Of a DNA stretch of 64,000 nt, positions 1 to 8,597 are shown in pieces. The translations under genes were made by a program, and so were the position numbers. The first letter of the stretch is position 1, and each line of letters begins with the position of its first letter. Origin of the DNA: Clostridiales bacterium UBA4698 (GTDB lineage Bacteria > Bacillota > Clostridia > TANB77 > UBA1234); NCBI GenBank assembly GCA_002404755.1, contig DHKI01000037.1:1875-65874 (forward strand), written 5' to 3'. The notes below the pieces were generated by a model, which saw only the letters and a program-made list of their open reading frames with translations, was not told the DNA's origin and did not search any database.

Positions 1-324
1 TACAAGATATTTTATTGCTTCCCTTGCTTTTGGGAACCTTTGAATCTCATCAAATATAATAAGAGTATCATCCGCGTTTATATCAATATTAGATTCTATT
101 TTTAAAGCATTTATTATTCTTTCTGGCTCTAAACTACCTTCAAATAATACTTTCATTGGTTCATTATTTTCAAAGTTTATATATGCCACTTTTTTATAAT
201 ATTTTTCTCCAAATTCTTTCATAAGCCAGGTTTTTCCAACTTGCCTTGCTCCCCTAAGTATAAGAGGCATTCTATTTGTTGACATTTTCCATTTTAATAG
301 TTCATCAATTTTTTCTCTATACAT
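1..324 (-). CDS. AAA-family ATPase, N-terminal fragment
   Basis: The gene runs off the left edge, so only the first 108 codons are present. The visible protein has a Walker A motif (RGARQVGKTW, about residues 24-33) and a Walker B-like segment (DDTLIIFDEIQ). This is the usual N-terminal layout of the AAA_14/DUF4143 ATPases, which are common in anaerobes and whose physiological role is poorly defined. The ATG at 324 is preceded by a good GGCGGTG ribosome site. The C-terminal DUF4143 part lies outside the window, so the family call rests on the ATPase half only. Confidence 0.75.
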   Translation of the reverse strand, partial: MYREKIDELLKWKMSTNRMPLILRGARQVGKTWLMKEFGEKYYKKVAYINFENNEPMKVLFEGSLEPERIINALKIESNIDINADDTLIIFDEIQRFPKAREAIKYLV

Positions 325-365
325 TAAAATCACCGCCTTTTACATATTATACCATTGTAATGACA

Positions 366-415
366 AAAATTCAACCGAATTTTGTGATTATTTTCACATA
401 TTTCGGTTGAATTTT
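366..415. repeat. 14-bp perfect inverted repeat upstream of the ATPase
   Basis: Arms 366-379 and 402-415 (AAAATTCAACCGAA and its complement) flank a 22-nt spacer. The repeat lies about 40 bp upstream of the ATPase start, on its promoter side. It could be an operator or a terminator of unknown direction. No U-tract is evident on either side. Confidence 0.6.
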
Positions 416-475
416 GTGAATGTTACTTTTTTGTTACTCATTTCTTGAATAAAATCTAATTTCTACGCAATCAGC

Positions 476-658
476 GTGAAGATATATTATTTATAAAACA
501 ATCGAAATGAATTAGAAATATTTAAGAAAGCAAGGGCAAATATTCCGCTAAAATTTCCGTATGTCCAATGGAGCTGTTTAGGAAATTTAAGGAATATGTC
601 CTTGCTTTTTTATATTTCTTTGAATTGAGTTCTTATTTTATAAAAAATATATCTTCAC
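476..658. repeat. Long near-perfect hairpin, MITE-like element
   Basis: A 183-bp segment folds back on itself along almost its whole length. The stems pair 476-488 with 646-658, 490-498 with 636-644, 514-521 with 612-619, 527-535 with 600-608, 540-546 with 591-597 and 551-558 with 581-588, ending in a small TCC-AAT-GGA apical hairpin. It has no ORF. The 13-bp outer arms (GTGAAGATATATT) look like terminal inverted repeats, but I cannot see a clear target duplication. It fills most of the gap between feoB and the ATPase. The alternative is a structured non-coding RNA. Confidence 0.6.
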
Positions 659-677
659 ACTGTAACTATTAAAAGAA

Positions 678-2789
678 TTATTTCTTGCACGAATCGCAAT
701 ATGGGCAACCCGAGCATTCTTTGTTTTTATCTTTGAACTTTGTACTAAGTGCAATTATTACTATTCCTAGTAATCCAACGATTACAAGTATATCGCCAAT
801 ATTTAATGTGCCATTTTCTATTCTGCTACCTATTTGATACACTATCGTTGCTAAAACCCAAGCTAACAATGTTTGGAAAGCTACTGCTTTAAATAATTTC
901 TTTCTACTTCCAAGTTCTCTTCTCATCGCTCCAATTGCTCCAAAGCAAGGTGCTGAGAATAAATTAAACACCATAAATGCATATGCTGATGCAGCTGTGA
1001 AGAAACCGAAAACTCCTGTGCTATTAAATATTTTGCTTCCTTCTTCAGTATCTTCTGCTAATCCATTTATTACTGCCATTGAAGAAACAACTTGCTCTTT
1101 TGCAACTAATCCTTGTATTGCTGAAACAGTTGCTCCCCAACTTCTTTCACCAAGCATAGGATAAAATACCCATGAAATTTTATTTCCGACATCTGCAAGT
1201 ATACTGTCTTCAACTTCAACGCCATATTGTAAATTAAATGAAAATGATAATAAGAACCATATTACTATTGAGCAAAGTAAAATTGTTGTTCCTGCTCTTT
1301 TTATAAATGCCATTACTTTATCAAAAACATCTTTTAATACATATCTAACACTTGGCACTTTATAATCAGGTAATTCTGATATATATGTACTTGATGTATG
1401 TTTAAATATGAATTTCTTCATCAAAAGTGCTCCAAGTATGATTACTACTATTGCAAAAAAGTAAAGTGATGCTGATGCAAGTCCACTATTATCCGGAAAG
1501 AAATAGCCGGCAAATAAAGCTATTATTGGCAATTTAGCACTACATGGAATAAATGGTGTAAGTATTGTTGTCATCGTTCTTTCATCATCATTTTCAATAA
1601 TTCTAGAGCCCATTATACCAGGCACGCTACAACCAGAACCAACTATAAATGGTATCAAACTTTTTCCACTTAATCCTATTTTTCTAAACACTTTATCTAG
1701 TAGAAGTGCTATTCTTGACATATAGCCAGTTGTTTCTAATATTGATATGCAAAGGAATAAGATTATAAGCTGTGGAACAAATCCAAGCACAGCTCCCACA
1801 CCACTTATGACTCCATCAACAACTAAGCTTGCAAGCCAATCTGAAACTCCGACCCCACTCAATGAGTTTTCTACCACTTCTTTTAGGTTATCCACACAAT
1901 CTCCTATAAAATCTACTGTGTATGAGCCAACTACACCAACTGATAGGTAATACACTAAAAACATTATTATTATAAATATAGGAAACGCAAGCCATTTATT
2001 TAAAAATACCTTGTCTAATTTATCTGATACACTTTCTGGCATTTTCTTTTTTATTACTGCTTCCTTTTCTACTCTTTCTATAAATTCATAACGCTCTGTC
2101 GCAATTACTTCTTCTAAATCAGTATCATATAATTTTTCTAAATCTTTTCTTATTGCAAATACATTTTCAGTAATATATTTTGCAAAACGCTCATCGCTTT
2201 CTATTAAATTTATTGCAATAAACTTTTTGTGAAGAACATTTTTGTCTAATGAATTTATAATTTCATTTGCCTTTTGCTCTATATTATCATCAAAGACTTT
2301 TACTTTTTTTATTGGCTCAACTTGGTCTATTGCCTTTTTTAGTTCTTCGATTCCTGTTTCTTTTAGAGCAGATATTTTGCATACTTTTGTGCCAAGCATT
2401 TCTTCTAATTTTTTTACATCAATTGTTACGCCTTTTTCTTCTAATATATCTGCCATGTTAAGTGCAACAATTACTTTTGAATCAAGCTCTAATAACTGAG
2501 TTGTTAAATATAAACTTCTTTCGATTGCTGTTGCATCTACTATATTTATTATTACATCTGGTTTTTCATCAAAAATAAACTTTCTTGATATTTCTTCTTC
2601 CATACTGTATGGACTAAGCGAATATATTCCTGGCAAGTCTGTTATTTCATGCTTTGTACCTTTTATAATACCAGTCTTTTTTTCTATTGTAACGCCTGGC
2701 CAGTTACCTATTTTAGCATTCATTCCAGTCAAATCATTAAAAAGAGTTGTTTTACCACTGTTTTGATTTCCAATTAATCCTATTTTCAT
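678..2789 (-). CDS. feoB: Ferrous iron transporter FeoB
   Basis: FeoB imports Fe(II) across the cytoplasmic membrane. The N-terminal G-domain shows G1 GNQNSGKT (residues 7-14), G3 DLPG (51-54) and G4 NMAD (111-114). A helical GDI region and a polytopic membrane domain with two Gate repeats follow (around LTPFIPCSAKLPI and VGSGCSVPGIMGSR). The C-terminus ends in a Cys-rich tail (CSGCPYCDSC), as in many clostridial FeoB proteins lacking FeoC. The length of 703 aa is normal. The ATG overlaps the feoA stop by 4 bp, so the two are translationally coupled. Confidence 0.97.
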   Translation of the reverse strand: MKIGLIGNQNSGKTTLFNDLTGMNAKIGNWPGVTIEKKTGIIKGTKHEITDLPGIYSLSPYSMEEEISRKFIFDEKPDVIINIVDATAIERSLYLTTQLLELDSKVIVALNMADILEEKGVTIDVKKLEEMLGTKVCKISALKETGIEELKKAIDQVEPIKKVKVFDDNIEQKANEIINSLDKNVLHKKFIAINLIESDERFAKYITENVFAIRKDLEKLYDTDLEEVIATERYEFIERVEKEAVIKKKMPESVSDKLDKVFLNKWLAFPIFIIIMFLVYYLSVGVVGSYTVDFIGDCVDNLKEVVENSLSGVGVSDWLASLVVDGVISGVGAVLGFVPQLIILFLCISILETTGYMSRIALLLDKVFRKIGLSGKSLIPFIVGSGCSVPGIMGSRIIENDDERTMTTILTPFIPCSAKLPIIALFAGYFFPDNSGLASASLYFFAIVVIILGALLMKKFIFKHTSSTYISELPDYKVPSVRYVLKDVFDKVMAFIKRAGTTILLCSIVIWFLLSFSFNLQYGVEVEDSILADVGNKISWVFYPMLGERSWGATVSAIQGLVAKEQVVSSMAVINGLAEDTEEGSKIFNSTGVFGFFTAASAYAFMVFNLFSAPCFGAIGAMRRELGSRKKLFKAVAFQTLLAWVLATIVYQIGSRIENGTLNIGDILVIVGLLGIVIIALSTKFKDKNKECSGCPYCDSCKK

Positions 2790-3040
2790 TCTTTTGACAC
2801 CTCAACTTCTATAAGTTTTAAATCCGCTTTTCTTATTGCTAACTGATAGCCTCTAAGCTCTATGTCTATTGGATCTCCCATTGGTGCTATCTTTTTTATT
2901 TTGACTTTCACTCCCCTTGTTATTCCCATATCAAGTAGGTGTCTTCTTATTTGTTTGTCTTGAATTTTAAGCTTTTTAACGATTGCAGTTTGTCCTATTT
3001 TTAATTCTGACAATTCACAAACTTCGCCAACTTTTTTCAT
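2786..3040 (-). CDS. feoA: FeoA SH3-like iron transport accessory protein
   Basis: This is an 84-aa protein with the FeoA core (LLDMGITRGVKVKIKKIAPMGDPIDIELRGY). It is a cytoplasmic SH3-fold partner needed for FeoB activity. It is the first gene of a two-gene feoAB operon, has an AAAGGAGG site upstream, and overlaps feoB by 4 bp. I could not convincingly place a Fur box in the 120 bp upstream. Confidence 0.95.
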   Translation of the reverse strand: MKKVGEVCELSELKIGQTAIVKKLKIQDKQIRRHLLDMGITRGVKVKIKKIAPMGDPIDIELRGYQLAIRKADLKLIEVEVSKE

Positions 3041-3123
3041 ATGTACTATAGACCTCCTTTGTATTATTCTTTATAGCTTATACTATGCATAATATTTCTA
3101 AAAAAGACCTGATAAAATTAAAC

Positions 3124-3157
3124 GCCGAAATTTGTATATTGTCTATACTTTTTCGGC
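3124..3157 (-). terminator. Stem-loop terminator downstream of the 80-aa ORF
   Basis: Arms GCCGAAA (3124-3130) and TTTCGGC (3151-3157) enclose a second GTATA/TATAC stem. On the minus strand it is followed by a weak T-rich stretch. It separates the upstream small gene from feoA. Confidence 0.6.
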
Positions 3158-3163
3158 ATTTTC

Positions 3164-3406
3164 TTATTTTACATCTTCTTCATCAAACTCTACTGTAACA
3201 TTAAATCCTACTAGTAGTGGTTCAACTTTTATTACCTTTCCGCTCTTTGATTTTAATCTTTCAAATAATGGTATATTACCAGACATTGCTACAGCTGGCT
3301 CTATTGTGTAATACCAACTTGATGGTAAATCGCCTTCTGTTATTTGCACTATATCTCCTTCTTTTACTAAGTCTGGTCTTTCCATTTTAAATACCATTTG
3401 TCTCAT
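3164..3406 (-). CDS. Conserved small protein of unknown function (80 aa)
   Basis: I do not recognise the family. The protein is short, acidic at the C-terminus (EFDEEDVK) and mostly predicted beta. It has no signal peptide, membrane segment or Cys motif. It lies 21 bp after the DUF362 gene in the same direction and has its own terminator, so it is probably the last gene of a murF-DUF362-small-ORF unit. Confidence 0.6.
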   Translation of the reverse strand: MRQMVFKMERPDLVKEGDIVQITEGDLPSSWYYTIEPAVAMSGNIPLFERLKSKSGKVIKVEPLLVGFNVTVEFDEEDVK

Positions 3407-3427
3407 TTTTGTCCCTCCAATTTTGTA

Positions 3428-4288
3428 CTATATTTCTATTAGTTCGTATTCTGTGCTACCTACTCCTAATTTTTCAGCTGCTTCTATTATGTGCGCCCCA
3501 TTTCTTGATTCAATTCTTTCTATTAAATGGTCTCTTCCTGGATCTTTTGAAGCATATACTAAATCAAGGCAAGCTTTATCAAGTGCAACCGAATCTAATG
3601 ATGCCAAAACTCCTATATCTTTCATACATGGGTCTTCTGCAACTGCACAACAATCACAGTCAACAGACATGTTCGCCATCACATTTATAAAAGCTATGTT
3701 TTCTTTAAAATAATCCATTATAGATTTATCCGCATCTGCCATTGCTTCTTTAAATGGATTGCCATCAGCTGTCCATAATTTTTTAACATCTCCGGCACCA
3801 TGGATATATGCTTTTCCATGACTTGAAGCTATTCCGATTGAAATATTCTTTAAAGCTCCTCCGAAGCCTCCCATTGGATGTCCTTTAAAGTGTGATAATA
3901 CTAACATTGAGTCGTATTTTTCTATGTTCTTTCCAACATAGTTTACTTTTATTTGCACTCCATTTGGTATTGGAAGTTCTATTTCTCCATCCGCATCCAT
4001 TATATCCACCTTAAAGTTTTCTGTCCAACCATGGTCTTTCATTGTTTGTAAGTGTTCTTCAGTTGTATTTCTCTTGCCTGCATAAGCTGTGTTGCATTCA
4101 ACTACTGTACCATTTACTTTATTGATTACCTCTTTGTACAAATCTGGTCCTAAAAAGTTTTGATTACCAGCTTCTCCTGAATGTACCTTCACAGCTACAT
4201 TTCCTGGCAAAGTTATTCCTAATTTTTCATACATTTTTACTATTTCATCTGCAGTTATGTTTTGGCTAAAATACACTTTTGATTGCAT
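3428..4288 (-). CDS. DUF362 domain protein (short form)
   Basis: This 286-aa protein matches the DUF362 family: VAVKVHSGEAGN near the N-terminus, then VLSHFKGHPMGGFGGALKNISIG, and a Cys cluster (SVDCDCCAVAEDPC, about residues 207-220). The family is linked to iron-sulfur chemistry, and longer members end in a 2x4Fe-4S ferredoxin domain that is absent here. The exact reaction is unknown. It has a GGAGG ribosome site and lies downstream of murF after a 90-bp gap holding a dispersed repeat. Confidence 0.85.
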   Translation of the reverse strand: MQSKVYFSQNITADEIVKMYEKLGITLPGNVAVKVHSGEAGNQNFLGPDLYKEVINKVNGTVVECNTAYAGKRNTTEEHLQTMKDHGWTENFKVDIMDADGEIELPIPNGVQIKVNYVGKNIEKYDSMLVLSHFKGHPMGGFGGALKNISIGIASSHGKAYIHGAGDVKKLWTADGNPFKEAMADADKSIMDYFKENIAFINVMANMSVDCDCCAVAEDPCMKDIGVLASLDSVALDKACLDLVYASKDPGRDHLIERIESRNGAHIIEAAEKLGVGSTEYELIEI

Positions 4289-4317
4289 TTTAATTCCTCC
4301 AATTCATTTATTATTAT

Positions 4318-4392
4318 TTTTTATGGAGCACACTTAAGCTTAAGCCACATTTTTTGTAGCATATTTTTTCATAAATTAATTTAAACTAATTC
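4318..4392. repeat. Dispersed intergenic repeat, copy A
   Basis: One member of a degenerate family of about 80 bp found at five places in the window. Its first block carries TGGAGCACACTTAAGC and its second TTCATAAATTAATTTAAAC. The second block overlaps the murF stop codon. It is a non-coding spacer between murF and the DUF362 gene. Confidence 0.65.
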
Positions 4393-5736
4393 ATTTATTA
4401 TTTTTTCAAAACTCATCGCTCTTGAAGCTTTTACTAATACAGCATCTCCTTTTTGTATTAAATTTTTCAACTCGTTTAGAAGCTCTTCTAATGTATTAAA
4501 ACTTTTTATATTTTGCTCATCCATGCCCTCATTTATTGCACCTTGCTTTATATTTTTAGCAAGTTTGCCAACTGTATATAGCTTATCTATTTTGTTTTTT
4601 GCAACATTTTCTCCGACTTCTTCATGAAGTTTGTCTGAATACTCTCCAAGTTCTAGCATATCTCCAAGAATTGCAATCTTCCTTTTCGCCTCTTGTTTTG
4701 ATAATGCTTCTAATGCAACTTTCATTGATTCTGGACTCGCATTATAGCAATCGTTTATAAGTATTATATCATTTTTTGTTTCTATGTTCATCCTCATTTT
4801 TGTGAATTCGCAATTTGCTAAAGCTTTTACTCTATCTTCTGGAATAATGCCGTATATTTTTCCGATAACCCATGCAGCAAGAGCATTATATATGAAATTT
4901 TCACCAACTAAATTTAGCTTTACTTTATACTCTTTCTCATCCTCTTTTACCATAAATTCTGTAGCATTATCGCTTACTCTTATATTATAAGCTGTAACAT
5001 CATTTGCATCTTTAAATCCAAACTTAATTAGTTTTTGTTTTACATTTTTAACTGTCTTTAACATGTCGTTATCGCCATTTATCACAAGTGTTCCATCATT
5101 AGCCATTCCATCTACAATTTCCATTTTTGCTTTTAAAATATTTTCTCTACTGCCTAAATTTCCTATATGTGAATGTCCAACATTTATAATTATTGCTGCA
5201 TCTGGCTTAGCGATATCACTTAAAAAAGATATTTCACCTAAGTGGTTCATTCCCATTTCTAACACAATTGCCTCTTCATTCGCATAATTTATAAGTGTTA
5301 GTGGCATACCTATATTATTATTAAAATTGCCCTTCGTTTTTAATGTTCTATATTTAGAATTTAAAACCGCATAAACCATATCTTTTGTTGTTGTTTTTCC
5401 AACGCTTCCGGTAATTGCAATAAGTGGTATATTTTTAATTTTCTCTCTTAGCTTTTTTGCAACATTTTGCATTGCGACTAATGTATCATCAACTTTTATT
5501 ATTGCTTTTCCTTGGGTAGCATCTATCTCTTTACTTGTAAATGTTCCAATCGCACCTTTTTCAAAAGCCGAGTTTATGTAGTCGTGCCCGTCGCTATTTT
5601 CTCCTTTTAACGGAATAAAAAATGTGCTATCATCTACTATTCTACTATCTATTGAAAATTTTGAAATTTCTTTTTCTAAATCCGCCTCGCCTATAAGCTT
5701 TCCATTTGAAAATTCAATCAATTCTCTTAATTTCAT
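4381..5736 (-). CDS. murF: UDP-N-acetylmuramoyl-tripeptide--D-Ala-D-Ala ligase MurF
   Basis: MurF adds D-Ala-D-Ala to UDP-MurNAc-tripeptide, the last cytoplasmic precursor step of peptidoglycan synthesis. The order is the N-terminal substrate domain, the ATP loop GSVGKTTTKD (around residue 108), the central domain (INVGHSHIGNLGS) and the C-terminal domain (NDCYNASPESMK, ILGDMLELGEYS). I start at the ATG at 5736 because AAAGGA lies upstream at good spacing. A longer reading to 5778 adds 14 residues without a ribosome site. The length of 451 aa is typical. Confidence 0.95.
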   Translation of the reverse strand: MKLRELIEFSNGKLIGEADLEKEISKFSIDSRIVDDSTFFIPLKGENSDGHDYINSAFEKGAIGTFTSKEIDATQGKAIIKVDDTLVAMQNVAKKLREKIKNIPLIAITGSVGKTTTKDMVYAVLNSKYRTLKTKGNFNNNIGMPLTLINYANEEAIVLEMGMNHLGEISFLSDIAKPDAAIIINVGHSHIGNLGSRENILKAKMEIVDGMANDGTLVINGDNDMLKTVKNVKQKLIKFGFKDANDVTAYNIRVSDNATEFMVKEDEKEYKVKLNLVGENFIYNALAAWVIGKIYGIIPEDRVKALANCEFTKMRMNIETKNDIILINDCYNASPESMKVALEALSKQEAKRKIAILGDMLELGEYSDKLHEEVGENVAKNKIDKLYTVGKLAKNIKQGAINEGMDEQNIKSFNTLEELLNELKNLIQKGDAVLVKASRAMSFEKIINELV

Positions 5737-5924
5737 TATGTCACATCCTTTCAAATTTATGTGTCTTTGTACACACAAATAAACTACAAGTTTATTTTAC
5801 CAAAATCTATGAATTATACAATATTTTAAAAGTTTTTTCTTGAATATTATAATTGAATTTTTAGAATAATAATCTTGAATTCATATAAGTAAAACTTTTT
5901 ACGAATTCTTAGGAGGTTAAAATT

Positions 5925-6428
5925 ATGAGTAAAAAATTAATATTTGCTTTTACACTTGCTATTGCCATAATGGGATTTTCAACAGTATTTGCAACAACTA
6001 CTAATAACACAGCAACTAACTTAGGACGTGATGTTGGTAATACTGCTGGTAATGTTGTAAATGATGTTGGTCAAGGCGTTGGCGGTGTTATAAATGGTGC
6101 AGGTAATGCTGTTAATAGTGTTGGAAATGCCGTTAAAAATATCGGAAACGATGTTGGTAGAGGCGTAGGCAATGCTGGTACATCTATAGGAAACGGTGTT
6201 AATAATATGACAAACGGAAGCAATAATAATAGTATGAGAACTAATAACGGTACTGGTAATACTACTACTGGTTATGCAGCAACAAGAACAGCCGCTGCAA
6301 CAAATTCAGCAACTGATGCCACTTGGACTTGGATTGTTGTAATAGTAGCAGTTGTAGCTATCGTAGCTTTAATATGGTACTATAATAGTGAAAACAACAA
6401 AAACGGTTCTAGAAAAGAAAGATATTAA
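5925..6428 (+). CDS. Secreted Gly/Asn-rich repeat protein with C-terminal membrane anchor
   Basis: A 167-aa protein of unrecognised family. It has an N-terminal signal peptide (MSKKLIFAFTLAIAIMGFS, likely cut after VFA). A low-complexity middle repeats a pattern like DVGNxxGNVVNDVGQGVG (about residues 33-95), followed by a Thr/Ala stretch. One hydrophobic helix near residues 132-153 (WIVVIVAVVAIVALIWYY) precedes a short basic tail. This suggests a surface-displayed, membrane-tethered protein. It is one of the few plus-strand genes, has a perfect AGGAGG site, and ends in a shared terminator. Confidence 0.75.
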   Translation: MSKKLIFAFTLAIAIMGFSTVFATTTNNTATNLGRDVGNTAGNVVNDVGQGVGGVINGAGNAVNSVGNAVKNIGNDVGRGVGNAGTSIGNGVNNMTNGSNNNSMRTNNGTGNTTTGYAATRTAAATNSATDATWTWIVVIVAVVAIVALIWYYNSENNKNGSRKERY

Positions 6429-6434
6429 AAAATA

Positions 6435-6457
6435 CTCCAGTTCTAAATGAGCTGGAG
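6435..6457. terminator. Bidirectional terminator between convergent genes
   Basis: The stem CTCCAG (6435-6440) / CTGGAG (6452-6457) has T-rich tracts on both outer sides. It serves the plus-strand repeat protein and the convergent minus-strand gene that ends at 6472. Confidence 0.8.
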
Positions 6458-6471
6458 CATTTTTATTTACA

Positions 6472-6906
6472 TTACAAATATCTTCTTATGTCTCTTGCCA
6501 AATTTTCTTCTTCACTTATTAGCTTTTTTGCTATATCTTTTGCCTCTTCTGATGCCGCTTCGTATTCATTTAAATATTTATTTAAAGATTTTACCCCCAT
6601 ATTGCAACCATCAGTTATCAAATCGCTAATTGTTTCATCTGTTGGAGATATAGCCATTTTTATATTAGTTTTCATCCATGACATGCCTTTTGCCATTGCA
6701 TTTGGCTGTTCACCAGCATCATCATATCTATTTAATACCGTTCTTGTTTCATCTCCTAGTTTTTGATGTCTATTTATAGACATTTCTAACAAATTTCTAA
6801 ATTCATTATTTTCAACTTGATTTATTACTTCTTTTATAGAGGCTATCCCCATTTTTACACCAGAATTGCACTCTTTCAAAAGTTCTATAGTATCATCTTC
6901 TACCAT
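6472..6906 (-). CDS. Four-helix-bundle protein resembling DUF2383
   Basis: This 144-aa all-helical protein reads as four amphipathic helices. Segments such as IELLKECNSGVKMGIASIKE and EFRNLLEMSINRHQKLGDE resemble the ferritin-like DUF2383 bundle. No di-iron EXXH pairs are obvious, so metal binding is not supported. It is soluble and likely cytoplasmic. It is monocistronic, with its own ribosome site. The family assignment is tentative. Confidence 0.55.
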   Translation of the reverse strand: MVEDDTIELLKECNSGVKMGIASIKEVINQVENNEFRNLLEMSINRHQKLGDETRTVLNRYDDAGEQPNAMAKGMSWMKTNIKMAISPTDETISDLITDGCNMGVKSLNKYLNEYEAASEEAKDIAKKLISEEENLARDIRRYL

Positions 6907-7058
6907 TTTCTCACCATCCTTTTAATAGCTATTTTTTTCAAATCTTTATTTTTTATGCAAAATAGTTATTTTTACACCTTATCCTGACTTGGTTCTATAA
7001 ATTAGCCATATGAGAATATATAAGAAAAATCAGTAGAAAATACTTGTCTTACCATTTT

Positions 7059-7796
7059 TCACTTCTTAATTATATCTTTTATCACTTCGCCTGCTATTAT
7101 TAGTCCTGCACAAGATGGCACAAAAGAAACACTTCCTGGGATTTGTTTTTTCGAGACATTTTCATCTTTTATATATTCTTCCATAACTGATTTTTCAATT
7201 CTCACTGGCTCCTCTTTTGTGTACAATACCTTTAGTTTTTTTATGCCTCTTTCCTTTAGTTCTTTTCGCATAACTTTTGCTAGTGGACATACACTTGTCT
7301 TGCTTATATCAGATATTTCTAGCTTTGTCGGATCTAGTTTATTGCCTGTTCCCATTGAAGAAATTATTGGTATTTCAAGTTTTTTGCAATTTTCAACTAA
7401 TGCAATTTTGGCTGTTACCGTATCTATGGCATCAACCACATAATCTATACTTTTATCTAATATCTTTTCCTCTGAATCTGGCATATAGAATGTTTTGTAT
7501 GTCTCTACTTTTGCCTCTGGATTTATATCTAATATTCTTTCTCTCATAATATCAACTTTGTTTTGACCTATTGTTTTATGTGTAGCTATTAGCTGTCTAT
7601 TTATATTTGTAAGTGATACTGTGTCATTATCTACTAGGATAAAGTTTCCTATACCTGCTCTTGCTAGTCCCTCTGCCACAAAAGAACCTACACCACCTAT
7701 TCCAAAGATTGCAACCTTTGCTTTTTTTAATTTTTCTACATTTTCTTTTCCAAGCACCAACTCTGTCCTCGAAAACTGTGTAACCATATTCATCAT
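7059..7796 (-). CDS. tcdA: tRNA threonylcarbamoyladenosine dehydratase TcdA
   Basis: This E1/ThiF-like enzyme cyclises t6A at position 37 of ANN-decoding tRNAs to ct6A. It shows the nucleotide loop GIGGVGSF (about residues 32-39), the DNDTVSLTNINRQ adenylation segment, and the TcdA-typical SVCPLAKVMRKELKERG region followed by LKVLYTKEEP. The length is 245 aa. Three Met codons cluster at the start. The one at 7787 sits better behind AGGATGAT than the first at 7796. Confidence 0.92.
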   Translation of the reverse strand: MMNMVTQFSRTELVLGKENVEKLKKAKVAIFGIGGVGSFVAEGLARAGIGNFILVDNDTVSLTNINRQLIATHKTIGQNKVDIMRERILDINPEAKVETYKTFYMPDSEEKILDKSIDYVVDAIDTVTAKIALVENCKKLEIPIISSMGTGNKLDPTKLEISDISKTSVCPLAKVMRKELKERGIKKLKVLYTKEEPVRIEKSVMEEYIKDENVSKKQIPGSVSFVPSCAGLIIAGEVIKDIIKK

Positions 7797-7940
7797 CCTA
7801 TCTTAGCTTAATTTATATATCGACTTTTAGTCTGTATTTCAAGACTTATTGCAATTATATCACATTTAACAACTTTATTCTATTGCAATTCATACCTTTA
7901 TGCTATAATTGTTTTATGTCATTTTGAAGGGGATGTTATT

Positions 7941-8582
7941 TTGAATATTTTAAAACCACAAGAAATTTTTTTGAATAATTTAGAAAATAAAAATATTGGT
8001 ATTTTGAATACTTTTGAAGAAGATACTGTTATAAAAAAGTCTTTATTTGAAAACGAAGAATTGCCTAATTTTAATGCATATGCTCTTAATTTCGAGTATT
8101 GCAAATTTATAGGCATAAACCTACAAAATGCAGTTTTTGAAAAGGTTGCTTTTAATGATGTTATATTTTCTAATTGCAACTTCTCTAATTGTAAATTTGT
8201 TGATTGCTACTTTTCTAGATGTGAGTTCAATTGCTGTAAATTAGCTGGCAGTAGTTTTACATCTAACAGACTTTCTAATATTGGTTTTATTGAAACAAAT
8301 GCTAATTTTATAAACCTTACTGATGCCTTTTTAGATAAAGTCTTATTTAAAAAGACATCTCTTAGAAATAGTTATTTTAGTGAGACTTCAATTAAAAATA
8401 TTTATTTTGATGAAGCTGATTTATCTTTGACTCAAATTTTTAAAACAAGTTTTAAAGATATTGATTTATCTAACTCTACGATTGAAGGAATTTCAATTTC
8501 ACTAGAAGATATAAAAGGTGCCATAATTGATTCGTACCAACTTAATGACCTTTCTTTCCTTCTGGGAGTTAAAATTCGATAA
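7941..8582 (+). CDS. Pentapeptide-repeat protein
   Basis: A 213-aa protein whose central part (about residues 45-175) consists of A(D/N)LXX-type pentapeptides with the usual F/L every five residues, as in FSNCNFSNCKFVDCYFSRCEF. This predicts a right-handed quadrilateral beta-helix. It is Cys-rich in the core. The start is TTG at 7941, eight bases after GAAGGGG. The function is unknown; a few such proteins mimic DNA and protect gyrase, but nothing here shows that. Confidence 0.85.
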   Translation: MNILKPQEIFLNNLENKNIGILNTFEEDTVIKKSLFENEELPNFNAYALNFEYCKFIGINLQNAVFEKVAFNDVIFSNCNFSNCKFVDCYFSRCEFNCCKLAGSSFTSNRLSNIGFIETNANFINLTDAFLDKVLFKKTSLRNSYFSETSIKNIYFDEADLSLTQIFKTSFKDIDLSNSTIEGISISLEDIKGAIIDSYQLNDLSFLLGVKIR

Positions 8583-8597
8583 TATAAAAAATTGTTT

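Noticed and set aside
3041..3110. Fur box upstream of feoA
   Set aside because: The AT-rich stretch gives only weak dyads that cannot be told from background.
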